A stretch of DNA of 64,000 nt from Halomonas sp. I5-271120 (GTDB lineage Bacteria > Pseudomonadota > Gammaproteobacteria > Pseudomonadales > Halomonadaceae): assembly GCF_030553075.1 (NCBI RefSeq), contig NZ_CP130701.1, positions 1 through 64,000 of the forward strand, in the 5' to 3' direction. The notes below the pieces were generated by a model that worked only from the letters and a program-made list of their open reading frames with translations, did not search any database and was not told where the DNA came from. Below are positions 36,617 through 45,831 of this stretch, in pieces. Made by a program: the position numbers and the translations under genes. Positions within the stretch are counted from its first letter, which is position 1. Every line of letters begins with the position of its first letter.

Positions 36617-37498
36617 TTAGTCAGTTGACGAGGACAGGCGTCGCCCAGGCGCACCTAGCCCGGCGGCGAGGTAACGGGCGCCGCGATAGCTGAGGTAGAG
36701 AAAGCCCAGCGGCAGCAGCATGGTCTGAACGAGAAACAGCATGGTCAGCTCGACGAGGTTCTGGGTCATGGCATCGAAACGGTCCATGGCCGCCTGAACC
36801 CGGTCTTTCACGCCGCTGCCCAGCCGTTCCTTGAGGCCCTGCCACCAGCCCTGATCCTCGCTTTGCGCATCATCGGCACCGGCCACCGCATCGCCAGGGG
36901 CCGTCTGATCAGCGATTCGCTCGAGCACCGCTTTATCCTGCTCGAGCTCGGCGTAGAGCGCCTCCCGGGTATCGGATATATACAGCGTTTCGACGGCGGC
37001 GCTGGCCAGGGCCACTGCGATCACCGCGAAGCGCAGGAAGGCCGCGACGATCAAAAGCCGCCCGGCGATACCTCGCCAGCGCGGCTTGCCCAGGTGCAAC
37101 ACCGTCAACATCCCCAGGCAGCCAAGCGACAGCACCGACTTGACCGGCAAGCTGCCAGCGATACCCAACAACAGTTTCTGAAACGCCAGCGATACGGTGG
37201 AGGCAAACATCACCCAGGAGAAACGCTCGACCATGTCATTGGCCGGGTCGAGCACCTCGCCAAACTGAATCTGCACCAGCAGCGCGTCCCCGGTTACCGA
37301 TTGCAGCACCGAAATCACCGCATTCAATGCCTTGGCCAGGGCGAAGCTCTGGAAGGCACTGGAGAGGGTGGCATCGAGCGTGCTTGCCGCCAGCGTTTCG
37401 GGCAGCGGCAGCCACGCCAGCGCCGCCAGCACCAAGAGCCCCAGGCTTGCCAGGGTGCGGTGCTTCGACAGTACGGCCTGCCGGGAAGCTGACGTCAT
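36617..37498 (-). CDS. Membrane protein of unknown function
   Basis: A 293-residue protein with hydrophobic segments at ~17-35, ~75-100, ~105-125, ~135-165 and ~245-275, the last followed by YLSYRGARYLAAG. Between the last two is a polar loop with an acidic, coiled-coil-like stretch (EALYAELEQDKAVLERIAD). I do not recognise a named family. I took the ATG at 37498 since the upstream frame runs into the deaminase gene. It lies 13 bp after the deaminase gene on the same strand, so the two are probably cotranscribed. Confidence 0.7.
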   Translation of the reverse strand: MTSASRQAVLSKHRTLASLGLLVLAALAWLPLPETLAASTLDATLSSAFQSFALAKALNAVISVLQSVTGDALLVQIQFGEVLDPANDMVERFSWVMFASTVSLAFQKLLLGIAGSLPVKSVLSLGCLGMLTVLHLGKPRWRGIAGRLLIVAAFLRFAVIAVALASAAVETLYISDTREALYAELEQDKAVLERIADQTAPGDAVAGADDAQSEDQGWWQGLKERLGSGVKDRVQAAMDRFDAMTQNLVELTMLFLVQTMLLPLGFLYLSYRGARYLAAGLGAPGRRLSSSTD

Positions 37499-37511
37499 GG
37501 AACAGGGCCCC

Positions 37512-38510
37512 TTAGCCGGCCACCGCCGAGAGGCGCTTGAGCAACTCATCGCGACGCGCCTCACTCATGAAGGCGGCCTCGATGGCGTTGCGAGCCAGGT
37601 CGACGAAGGTCTCCTCCGACCAGCCGAAGGCACGCTCGCAAGCCATGAAGTTCTCAAGCATGCCGCCACCGAAGTAGGCCGGGTCATCCGAGTTCAGGGT
37701 CAACGTCAGCCCCGCCTCGAGCAGCGCTGGCAGTGGATGCTGATCCAGCTGTTCGACGACCTTGAGGCGCACATTGGACAACGGGCATATGGTGAGCGGC
37801 AAACGACGCTCGACCAGCTCGGCGACCAGCGCCGGGTCCTCGAGGCAGCGCACGCCGTGGTCGACGCGGCAGACGTCGAGCTGCTCCATGGCCTCACGAA
37901 TATAGCTCGCCGGCCCCTCTTCGCCTGCATGGGCCACCCGGGGCAGCCCGAGAGCCTTGGCACGCTCGAAAACGGCGGCGAACTTGGACGGCGGATGACC
38001 GAGCTCGGCGCTGTCGAGCCCCACCGCGTCGATCATTTCCCAGTAGGGGGCGGCCAGCTCGAGCACCTCCATGGCCTCATCGGCGGAGCGGTCGCGCAGG
38101 AAGCTCATGATCAGCGCCGAGGTCAGGTCCAGCTCGCGCTCGGCCAGGCGCATGGCCCGGGTCAGGCCTTCCATCTGCACGTCAAACCGGATGCCGCGGC
38201 TGAGGTGCGCCTGGGGGTCGAAGGACAGCTCGATGTGCACCACACCCTCGGCATGAGCGCGGCGGAAGTAATCCATGGCCAGGTCGAAGAAGTCCTCAGC
38301 GGTACGCAGCACCGCCATGCCCTGATAATAGAGATTCAGAAAAGACTGCAGGTCGTCGAAGTCATAGGCGGCCCGTACCTCTTCCACTGAGGCATAGGGC
38401 AGCGCCACGCCGTTGCGCTGGGCCAGGGCGAACATCAGTTCCGGCTCGAGGGAGCCCTCGATATGCAGATGCAGCTCGGCTTTCGGCAGGCGGGTAAGGA
38501 AGTCTTGCAT
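37512..38510 (-). CDS. add: Adenine deaminase (adenosine deaminase family)
   Basis: A 332-residue amidohydrolase with LPKAELHLHIEGSLEPE (metal HxH), VAHAGEEGPASYI (catalytic His/Glu) and LNSDDPAYFGG (catalytic Asp). Sequences such as VGLDSAELGHPPSKF and the spacing resemble the adenosine-deaminase-like enzymes shown to act on adenine, for example in Pseudomonas, more than classical adenosine deaminase. It would turn adenine into hypoxanthine for the xanthine dehydrogenase encoded nearby. The start at 38510 has GGAGAG ahead of it; an in-frame ATG lies 12 nt upstream. Confidence 0.88.
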   Translation of the reverse strand: MQDFLTRLPKAELHLHIEGSLEPELMFALAQRNGVALPYASVEEVRAAYDFDDLQSFLNLYYQGMAVLRTAEDFFDLAMDYFRRAHAEGVVHIELSFDPQAHLSRGIRFDVQMEGLTRAMRLAERELDLTSALIMSFLRDRSADEAMEVLELAAPYWEMIDAVGLDSAELGHPPSKFAAVFERAKALGLPRVAHAGEEGPASYIREAMEQLDVCRVDHGVRCLEDPALVAELVERRLPLTICPLSNVRLKVVEQLDQHPLPALLEAGLTLTLNSDDPAYFGGGMLENFMACERAFGWSEETFVDLARNAIEAAFMSEARRDELLKRLSAVAG

Positions 38511-38618
38511 GGTGCTCTCCATTCGGTCTCGCGCCTATCGTGGGGCATGTCTCGCATCCACGCAAAGCCTTTGCACACGGCTGTTTTTACACGCTTTACA
38601 CACACGCTGTTGACGCAG

Positions 38619-40319
38619 CTAGCAAAGACGACCGTCACGCAGGGTCAGCGAACGGTTGATGCCCGGCGGGTCGCTGCCATCGTGACGCAGCTGATGCACC
38701 AGATAGAGCACGGTGCGACCGGAAAGCCAGGTATCCAGACGCTCGGCAATGCGTGCGGCCATGGGACGATCAAGGCCGGCGAAGGGCTCATCAAGGATCA
38801 CCAGCGGCGCCTCCAGCAGCAGCACGCGTGCAAGCACCAGACGACGCGCCTGACCGCCAGACAGTTGCCGACCGCCTTCGCCAACCCGGGTCTCGAGCCC
38901 TTGAGCCAGTTCGCGGGCCCAGTCGGCCAGCTCGACGACCTCAAGCGCTTGCCACAGCGCAGCCTCGTCGGCCTCGGGGTCGGCCAGGCGCAGATTGGCG
39001 GCGATGCTGTCGTCGAAGAGCTCACTGTGCTGGGTGAGATAAGCCGTGCGGGTGCGCAGATCATCGAGCGATAAGGTGTTGAGCGCGATGCCATCACGCT
39101 GCACCTCGCCCTGATCCGGGTCGAGCAAGCGCACCAGCAGGGCCGCCACGCTGGACTTGCCAGCACCCGAAGCACCCAGCAGCGCTAGACGCTCGCCGGG
39201 CTCTAGGTTGAGATCAAGCCCATCCAGGGCCGGGGACAGCGCCCCCGGATAGTGCAGGGTGATGTTGCGAAGGCCAAGCGCCGGAGCGGCCCCGGTCAGC
39301 GCGACCGACGCTTCCGCTTCGGCAAGCACGCTGCGTGAGCGACCCAGGGCATTGAGGCGTCGCGCCGCGGCGCGGGTCGCCCCCAGCGCGGTGAATGAAG
39401 CCGGCAGCGCCCCCAACGCCTCGCCCATGGCCAGCACGGCCAGCGGCATCATCACCATCAGGGGCCCTGACAGCGCCTCGGCCCGATAGGCCTCGGCGGC
39501 GAGCCACAGTGCCAGCACAGCCGTCAGACTGACGCCCAAACCCACCAGGGCATTGCCCAGGGCGGCTATCCGCCCCAGGTGCCACTGATCCGCGTAGAGC
39601 GTGGCCTGGTCCGCGTCGATACGCGCCCGATGATGGCTCAGTGTGCCGTAACTCGTCAGCTCGGCGAGGCCCTGCAGGGTCTCGAGAATGCGGCCCCGCA
39701 GATGATCGAGGGTGGCAACGCGACGAGTGCTGGCGGCCATGCCCAGGGAGGCCTGGCCCACTACCAGCCAGGCCCAGAGCGCGAGTAGCACACCGCCGAC
39801 CGCCAGGCCCGCCGGCAACAGGAAAATCCCCAACAGGCCACTCACCAGCGCGATGGCCAGCAGGGCCACCAAAGGTGGCGCCAATAAACGCAGATAGAGG
39901 CTGTCCAGCGTATCGATATCGGCGGTCAAGCGGTTGAGCCATTCGCTGGCCCGCCGCCGACCCAGCGCCCGGGCATCGAGCCGGGCCAACACCGCGAACA
40001 TACCGCTACGCAGCTCGGCAAGGAGACGCAGCACGCTGTCATGGTTGTAGACCCGTTCCAGATAGCGGGCAGCCGTGCGCAGCACAGCGAAGAAGCGGAT
40101 GCCTCCGCCAGGGGCGTAGACATCGAGGCTTGCCGCCATGCCCGCAGCCAGCATCGCGCCGGTCAGTGCGGTGGCCGTGATAAACCAGCCGGATAGCGCC
40201 AGCAGGCCGATTGCCGCGCCCACCGTCAGCGCCAGCAGCAGGGCACCCAGCGCCATCCGCGACCGCCGCGTGGCAAGCAGCTTGAGCCAGGGGCGCAGTT
40301 CGCTTATTAACGTTCTCAT
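38619..40319 (-). CDS. cydC: Thiol reductant ABC exporter subunit CydC
   Basis: A 566-residue half-transporter. The six-helix membrane domain spans ~1-310. The nucleotide-binding domain has Walker A GASGAGKSSV (~375), signature LSGGQARRL and Walker B LVILDEPFAGLD. With CydD it exports glutathione/cysteine to the periplasm, needed for assembly of bd-type oxidase. It is the last gene of cydABDC, 25 bp after cydD. No clear terminator is seen downstream. Confidence 0.94.
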   Translation of the reverse strand: MRTLISELRPWLKLLATRRSRMALGALLLALTVGAAIGLLALSGWFITATALTGAMLAAGMAASLDVYAPGGGIRFFAVLRTAARYLERVYNHDSVLRLLAELRSGMFAVLARLDARALGRRRASEWLNRLTADIDTLDSLYLRLLAPPLVALLAIALVSGLLGIFLLPAGLAVGGVLLALWAWLVVGQASLGMAASTRRVATLDHLRGRILETLQGLAELTSYGTLSHHRARIDADQATLYADQWHLGRIAALGNALVGLGVSLTAVLALWLAAEAYRAEALSGPLMVMMPLAVLAMGEALGALPASFTALGATRAAARRLNALGRSRSVLAEAEASVALTGAAPALGLRNITLHYPGALSPALDGLDLNLEPGERLALLGASGAGKSSVAALLVRLLDPDQGEVQRDGIALNTLSLDDLRTRTAYLTQHSELFDDSIAANLRLADPEADEAALWQALEVVELADWARELAQGLETRVGEGGRQLSGGQARRLVLARVLLLEAPLVILDEPFAGLDRPMAARIAERLDTWLSGRTVLYLVHQLRHDGSDPPGINRSLTLRDGRLC

Positions 40320-40344
40320 ATTAGCGTTCTCAGTATCAGAGCTC

Positions 40345-42102
40345 TCATGCCATGGCCTCCTCGACCCTCTGACCTGCCTGTATGCGCACGACCCGGTCGG
40401 CCATCGACATCAGCGCCGGGTGGTGGGTTGCGATGACCAGGGTCCGCCCTTCCTCGACAAGCCGTGCAAGCGACGCTGCCACTTCGGCTTCGCTGTCTTC
40501 ATCGAGGCTCGCGGTGGGTTCATCGAGCAGCACCAGCGACGCATCGCTCAGGAAGACCCGGGCCAGCGCCAGACGCTGGGCCTGGCCACCGGACAGCCCG
40601 GCCCCGCGCTCACCGATCGGCGTCTCGAGGCCTTCTGGTAGTCGCGACAGCAAGCCGGCGAGCCCGGCTCGCTTGAGCGCTTCTCGCATACGCTCATCAC
40701 TCGCCTGGGTATCGGCAAGCCGCAGGTTGTCAGCGATCGTGCCCTGAATCACCAGTGGACGCTGATCCATCCAGGCCGGCCGAACATCACTCGTCATCTC
40801 GACCCTTCCGTGGCTTGGGGCCACGAAACCGGCGATCAACTGCAGCAGGGTCGACTTGCCGGCACCCGAGGGCCCCACCAGGGCGATCACCTCGCCTCGC
40901 GATACCTCGAGGGACACAGGCCCAAGCACCTGGCCGCGGCCGACGTGCTCAACGCAGACGTCGGTGAGCCGAACCGCAGCGTCGCCATGCGCCCTATCCG
41001 CCGCACTATCCGCCGCACTATCCGCCGCACTATCCACCGCACTATCCGCCGCACTATGCGCGGCGCTGGCCGCCGGCCGCGTTCTGGACGCCTCTGGTGG
41101 CGTCTCGTTGAGGATGCCCACCAGCGCCTCGGCAGCGCCCAGGGCCGCGGCACGATCATGATAGTGCTGGGAAAGGCTGCGCAGTGGCTGGAAGAACTCC
41201 GGCGCCAGCAGAAGGATCGTCAGGCCACTGAACAGGGTCAGTGACGGCGAGGGGCCATAGGCGATATAGCCCAAAAGGCCGAAGCCCACGTAGATGGCAA
41301 TCACCGCGATGGCCACCGAGGCGAAGAACTCGAGCACCGCCGAGGAAAGAAAGGCGATGCGCAGGGTCTTCATGCTGCGCGCACGATAGTCATCGGCGGC
41401 ACCGAACACTTCTCCGGCGGCCGTGGCGGTTCGCCCAAACAGTTGAAGCGTGGTGATGCCACGCACCCGGTCAAGGAAATGCCCTGAGAGTCGCGTCACG
41501 GCAGCAAACTGCGCCTGGTTGAGGCGCTGGGCTCCCATACCCACCAGGGCCATGAACAGAGGAATCAGCGGTGCTGCCAACAGCAGAAATATCGCCGCCA
41601 GCCAATCGAGGCCCAGCACGATGGCAAAGATCACCAGCGGCAGCGCGGTGGCCAGCCGAAGTTGGGGCAGGAAACGCGCAAAATAGCCGTCCAGCGCTTC
41701 AACCTGCTCGACCAGCTGACTGCCAAGGCCCGCCGAGTGGCGGGATGATAGCCGCACCGGGCCCAGCGCCGTCAGTTGATCGAGCAGCGCCGTCCGTGCT
41801 CGGGCGCGAATCGCAAGACTGGCCGCTTGCGCAGTGGTTTCCTGAGCCCACTGCGCCAGGGCACGAAGCCCCAACACGCCGATCAAGGCCACAAACAAAA
41901 CGCCAACCGGCGCCTCAGGGGCGCCGGTCAGCAGTCGGTCAATGATGATGGCCAGCAGCACCATCTGAACGATGGTGCAGAGCCCTACCCCCAGGCCGGC
42001 AAGGGTGGCAAGCGTCAGTCGGCGACGCTCGCCGGCGGCCAATTCCTTGAGCCAGCGCTTGGGGGTGAGGGGTTCCTGATGGCTCGCGTCATGAGCTTGC
42101 AT
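40345..42102 (-). CDS. cydD: Thiol reductant ABC exporter subunit CydD
   Basis: A 585-residue half-transporter with membrane domain, Walker A VGPSGAGKST (~416), signature LSGGQAQRLALAR and Walker B LVLLDEPTASLD. Between the membrane domain and the NBD lies a SAADSAVDSAADSAAD linker encoded by a 12-bp tandem repeat, absent from typical CydD. It is the partner of CydC. It starts 4 bp after the cydB stop, so it is part of one operon with the oxidase. Confidence 0.94.
   Translation of the reverse strand: MQAHDASHQEPLTPKRWLKELAAGERRRLTLATLAGLGVGLCTIVQMVLLAIIIDRLLTGAPEAPVGVLFVALIGVLGLRALAQWAQETTAQAASLAIRARARTALLDQLTALGPVRLSSRHSAGLGSQLVEQVEALDGYFARFLPQLRLATALPLVIFAIVLGLDWLAAIFLLLAAPLIPLFMALVGMGAQRLNQAQFAAVTRLSGHFLDRVRGITTLQLFGRTATAAGEVFGAADDYRARSMKTLRIAFLSSAVLEFFASVAIAVIAIYVGFGLLGYIAYGPSPSLTLFSGLTILLLAPEFFQPLRSLSQHYHDRAAALGAAEALVGILNETPPEASRTRPAASAAHSAADSAVDSAADSAADSAADRAHGDAAVRLTDVCVEHVGRGQVLGPVSLEVSRGEVIALVGPSGAGKSTLLQLIAGFVAPSHGRVEMTSDVRPAWMDQRPLVIQGTIADNLRLADTQASDERMREALKRAGLAGLLSRLPEGLETPIGERGAGLSGGQAQRLALARVFLSDASLVLLDEPTASLDEDSEAEVAASLARLVEEGRTLVIATHHPALMSMADRVVRIQAGQRVEEAMA
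40994..41053. repeat. 12-bp in-frame tandem repeat in cydD
   Basis: Five 12-bp units of the form ctatccgccgca encode the repeated Ser-Ala-(Ala/Val)-Asp linker before the CydD nucleotide-binding domain. Confidence 0.85.
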
Positions 42103-42106
42103 GCGG

Positions 42107-43108
42107 TCAGTGGTAGCCTTCGCCGGTCCGCACCTTGCCGCGGAATACCCAGTAGGTCCAGGCGGTGTAGGTCAGAATGATGGGGATCACGAACAGCATG
42201 CCCAGCAGCAGGAAGAGCTGGGATTCCGGCGCCGACGCGGCGTCCCAGATGGTGTAATCCGGCGGCACTATCACCGGCCACTTGCTCGCCACCAGCCCCA
42301 GATAGGTGAAGATGAACATGCCCAGTGTGGCCACGAAAGGCATGCCTTCACGGCGATGGCTCACCCAGCGATAGATGCCATAGGCACAGGCCATTGCCAG
42401 CACCGGCAGCAGCCAAATCAGCGAGGCCTGACCGAACCAGCGCTCACGCACGCTACCGTCGACGAAGGGGGTCCAGGCACTGATGATGGCGAACACCACC
42501 AGCACTGCGGCCAACAGCTTAGGCGTTATGCGATAGGCCCACTCCTGAACGTGGCCTTCCGACTTCAATATCAGCCAGGTGGCACCCAGTAGGGAGTAGC
42601 CCGCCACCATGCCAAGGCCAGTGAGCACGGTAAACGGAGTCAGCCAGTCCAGTGCACCGCCGACATAGACGAAGCCTTCGGTCTCGAAACCCTGAATGTA
42701 GGTACCGACTACCGCACCCTGGGCGAAGGTGGCGACCGCCGAGCCCCAGCAGAAGGCACGGTTCCACCAATGGCGATTACGCTTGGACTTGAAGCGAAAC
42801 TCGAAGGCCACGCCACGGAAGATCAACCCGGCCAGCATCAGGAAGACGCCGATATAGAGCGCCGGCAGGAACACCGAGTAGACCAGCGGGAAGGCGCCCA
42901 GCAGGCCCGCTCCACCCAGCACCAGCCAGGTTTCATTGCCGTCCCAGATCGGTGCCACGGAGTTCATCATCACATCCCGTGAATCTTCATCCGGGGCGAA
43001 GGGAAAGAGGATGCCAAGGCCCAGATCGAAACCGTCCATCAGCACATACATGATGATCCCGAAGCCGATGATGCCGGCCCAGATCAATGACAAGTCGAAG
43101 GTTTGCAT
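42107..43108 (-). CDS. cydB: Cytochrome bd-type quinol oxidase subunit II
   Basis: A 333-residue membrane protein with eight or nine helices and the family signatures GFDLGLGILFPF, WDGNETWLVLGG and PLVYSVFLPALY. With subunit I it forms the quinol oxidase. It lies 3 bp after cydA and 4 bp before cydD. Confidence 0.95.
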   Translation of the reverse strand: MQTFDLSLIWAGIIGFGIIMYVLMDGFDLGLGILFPFAPDEDSRDVMMNSVAPIWDGNETWLVLGGAGLLGAFPLVYSVFLPALYIGVFLMLAGLIFRGVAFEFRFKSKRNRHWWNRAFCWGSAVATFAQGAVVGTYIQGFETEGFVYVGGALDWLTPFTVLTGLGMVAGYSLLGATWLILKSEGHVQEWAYRITPKLLAAVLVVFAIISAWTPFVDGSVRERWFGQASLIWLLPVLAMACAYGIYRWVSHRREGMPFVATLGMFIFTYLGLVASKWPVIVPPDYTIWDAASAPESQLFLLLGMLFVIPIILTYTAWTYWVFRGKVRTGEGYH

Positions 43109-43111
43109 GGC

Positions 43112-44527
43112 TTAGCTCCTGACCGGATGACCGGCATCATCGTCGAAGGGAATGTGAGCGGCGGAAAGCGGACGCTTGGCACGCTCGATATCATCGACCA
43201 CGGTTTCCTGATCGTGGGGCAGCATCCCCTGACGAATAACCCGCAACAGGTAATAAACTCCGCAGCAGAACACCACGGCATAGACCGCGATGTACCCGAT
43301 CAGCGTGAACAGCGCCATACCGCCGGTCAGCGATGGTGTCAGCGCCTCGGCCTGTGTCATCAGGCCGTAGACCAGCCAGGGCGACCGGCCCCCTTCGGTG
43401 ACGAACCAACCGGCCAGTACTGCGATAAAGGGCGAGACCCCCATGGCAACCAGCACCTTGAGGTAGCGATCACTCTTGTAGACCCGACCGCCGCGACGCA
43501 GCACCAGGCCGGCCACCGCCACACCAATCATCGCAAGGCCCAGCGCCACCATCACGCGGAAGGACCAGAACACCAGCGGTACGAACGGCTGCTCATCGCG
43601 CGGCACGTCCTTGAGACCGGGCACCACCCCATTCACGTCGTGCCTCAGGATCAGGCTGGCCAGGCTCGGGATACCAATCTCAAAACGGTTTTCCTGGGCA
43701 TCCATGTCTGGCAGTGCAAACAGCAGCAGCGGCGTATGAGACTGGGTTTCCCAGTTGCCTTCCATGGCCGCCACCTTGGTCGGCTGATGCTCGAGGGTAT
43801 TGAGGCCGTGGAAGTCACCGATCACCGCCTGAGCCGGCGCCAGCACCAGCAGCAGCCACAGACACATGGACAGTGCCTTCTTGTTGGCCGACTCATCGCG
43901 ACCTCGCAGCAGGTAGTAGGCGCTGACGGCCGCGACCACGAAGCCGCCCGTCAGGAAGGACGCTGTAGCCATGTGCAGGAAGCGATACCAGAAGGACGAA
44001 TTGAAAATCGCTGTCGACCAGGAGGTCACGTGGAAGGTGCCATCAATCAGCTCAACGCCGGCCGGTGTCTGCATCCAGCTATTGGCAGAGAGGATCCAGA
44101 AGGCAGAGATAAAGGTCCCCATGGCCACCATGGTAGCGGCAAACAGGTGGACCCCTTGCGGGACCTTGCCACGACCGAACAGCAGCACGCCGAGGAAGCC
44201 CGCCTCGAGGAAGAATGCCGTCACCACCTCATAGCTGAGCATCGGCCCCAGGAAGTTGGCCGAAGCCTGAGCGAAATTGCTCCAGTTGGTGCCGAACTGG
44301 AAGGACATCACGATGCCGGACACCACCCCCATGCCGAACACCACCGCAAACACCCGTGTCCAGAAGATCGCGAGACGCTCCCAGGCGGGGTTGCCGTTGG
44401 CAAAGAAAAGACCATTCAGCAACGCGATGTAGGACGCCAACCCGATCGTGAAGACCGGAAAGATGGCGTGGAAGGACACCACGAACGCGAACTGAAGACG
44501 CGACAGAATGAGTGGATCAAGCTCCAT
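43112..44527 (-). CDS. cydA: Cytochrome bd-type quinol oxidase subunit I (CIO-like)
   Basis: A 471-residue heme protein. Likely heme ligands are the His in VSFHAIFP (~20), the His in YRFLHMAT (~186) and a later Met. The quinol-site segment PTKVAAMEGNW and the GWFVTEGGRSPW motif are present. It is shorter than E. coli CydA (522) and lacks the long Q-loop, resembling the cyanide-insensitive oxidase CioA. It reduces O2 with quinol without pumping protons. It is first in cydABDC. I found no convincing FNR/ANR site in the 208-bp upstream gap. Confidence 0.95.
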   Translation of the reverse strand: MELDPLILSRLQFAFVVSFHAIFPVFTIGLASYIALLNGLFFANGNPAWERLAIFWTRVFAVVFGMGVVSGIVMSFQFGTNWSNFAQASANFLGPMLSYEVVTAFFLEAGFLGVLLFGRGKVPQGVHLFAATMVAMGTFISAFWILSANSWMQTPAGVELIDGTFHVTSWSTAIFNSSFWYRFLHMATASFLTGGFVVAAVSAYYLLRGRDESANKKALSMCLWLLLVLAPAQAVIGDFHGLNTLEHQPTKVAAMEGNWETQSHTPLLLFALPDMDAQENRFEIGIPSLASLILRHDVNGVVPGLKDVPRDEQPFVPLVFWSFRVMVALGLAMIGVAVAGLVLRRGGRVYKSDRYLKVLVAMGVSPFIAVLAGWFVTEGGRSPWLVYGLMTQAEALTPSLTGGMALFTLIGYIAVYAVVFCCGVYYLLRVIRQGMLPHDQETVVDDIERAKRPLSAAHIPFDDDAGHPVRS

Positions 44528-44735
44528 AAGAGCCTCCTAGTCCTTGGATAATGGCAATACCGCTAGTGGAATTCACTGCCATGCATTGAGGATACAACTG
44601 ACAGAACCAATGCTAAGGCAAAGCTGCATGAAAATCGTCGTTTGAGGTGTGTCGCGATGCCGCACTTGTCCCTGTAGAACCTGTGTTCTTTTGCCGCACA
44701 CCTGGTTCACAGGGACTAGGCTTTATTCCGTTAAG

Positions 44736-45722
44736 TCAAACGTCTGCCAGCAATACGACTCGGATCAGATAGATGCTGTAACCGAGGAAAAGGGCCAGTA
44801 GCAGCCCACCCTCGAGGCGATTGATGCGACCGCCGCGCCCCTTGAACCCGATGGCAAACACCGTCATCGCCAGGGTCATCACCGCCATGACCGGCCAGTC
44901 CCGAAACATGACCTCGCCGCCTACCTGAATCGGCGTAATCACGCCGGCAAGTCCTACCACACCCAGGGTGTTGAAGAGGTTCGAGCCCACCACATTCCCC
45001 AGCACCAGGTCGTGCTCGCCACGCCGCAGGGCACTTAATGAGGAGGCAAGCTCCGGCAACGAGGTACCAATTGCCACGACCGTCAAGCCGATGATCAGGT
45101 CGCTGACGCCGAAGGTCTGAGCAATGGCCACCGCGCCCCAGACCAGCAGACGGGAGCTCGCCACCAACAGCACCAGCCCCACCAGCGTCCAGAGCACACT
45201 GACCTTAAGCGACATCGGATGGCTGTCGAGACTGTGGTCGGTTTCGCTTGCCAAGGTGTCGCTGGCGACCTCCGTCTGGCGCCCCTGCCAGATACTCGCG
45301 GCGATAAAAATCGCCAGGGCCAGCAGCAGAACGATCGACTCCGCGGTGCTGATCACTCCATCGCGAAGCTGCCAGGCAGACAAAAGTGTAGCAGCACAGA
45401 GGATAGGCAACTCCCGGCGCAGCACACCGGACTGCACTGCCAGTGGTGCGATCAGCGCCACCAGCCCGAGAATCAGACCAATGTTGGTGATGTTGGAGCC
45501 ATAGGCGTTGCCCAGCGCCAGGCCAGGATTATCCTGAGCCGCCGCCAGCGCCGAGACCATCAGCTCCGGGGCCGAGGTGCCAAAGCCGATCACCAGCATG
45601 CCAATCAGCAGGGGCGACAGCCCCAGATAACGGGATGTCGCTGCCGCCCCGTCGACAAATCGCTCGGCGCTCCATACCAAGAGCGCCAGTCCTGCGACGA
45701 CCGCCAATATTGGCAAGCCCAT
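44736..45722 (-). CDS. Calcium/sodium antiporter (CaCA family, YrbG-like)
   Basis: A 328-residue membrane protein with two homologous halves, each with an alpha-repeat: GFGTSAPELMVS with GNAYGSNITNIG, and AIGTSLPELASS with GNVVGSNLFNTLG. These Glu/Asn residues bind Ca2+ and Na+ in the family. The start at 45722 is preceded by an AAAGGAG ribosome-binding site, which decides against the longer frame. It is divergent from pqiA. Confidence 0.93.
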   Translation of the reverse strand: MGLPILAVVAGLALLVWSAERFVDGAAATSRYLGLSPLLIGMLVIGFGTSAPELMVSALAAAQDNPGLALGNAYGSNITNIGLILGLVALIAPLAVQSGVLRRELPILCAATLLSAWQLRDGVISTAESIVLLLALAIFIAASIWQGRQTEVASDTLASETDHSLDSHPMSLKVSVLWTLVGLVLLVASSRLLVWGAVAIAQTFGVSDLIIGLTVVAIGTSLPELASSLSALRRGEHDLVLGNVVGSNLFNTLGVVGLAGVITPIQVGGEVMFRDWPVMAVMTLAMTVFAIGFKGRGGRINRLEGGLLLALFLGYSIYLIRVVLLADV

Positions 45723-45831
45723 ATATCCCTCTCCTTTTAATTCCTGCGTGGTCTTGTCTATCGCCGCGTGCCGCCGCCGCACTGTAGCATCGTCAACCGT
45801 CGTGATTGTATGTATTCGACCAGCCGTCATA

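Noticed and set aside
43103..44551. 482-residue plus-strand frame opposite cydA
   Set aside because: Antisense shadow of a clear oxidase subunit; His/Gln/Arg-rich sequence without domain features.
44528..44735. Possible FNR/ANR site upstream of cydA
   Set aside because: A ttgaggatacaac stretch near 44585 only loosely resembles TTGAT-N4-ATCAA; the second half-site does not match.
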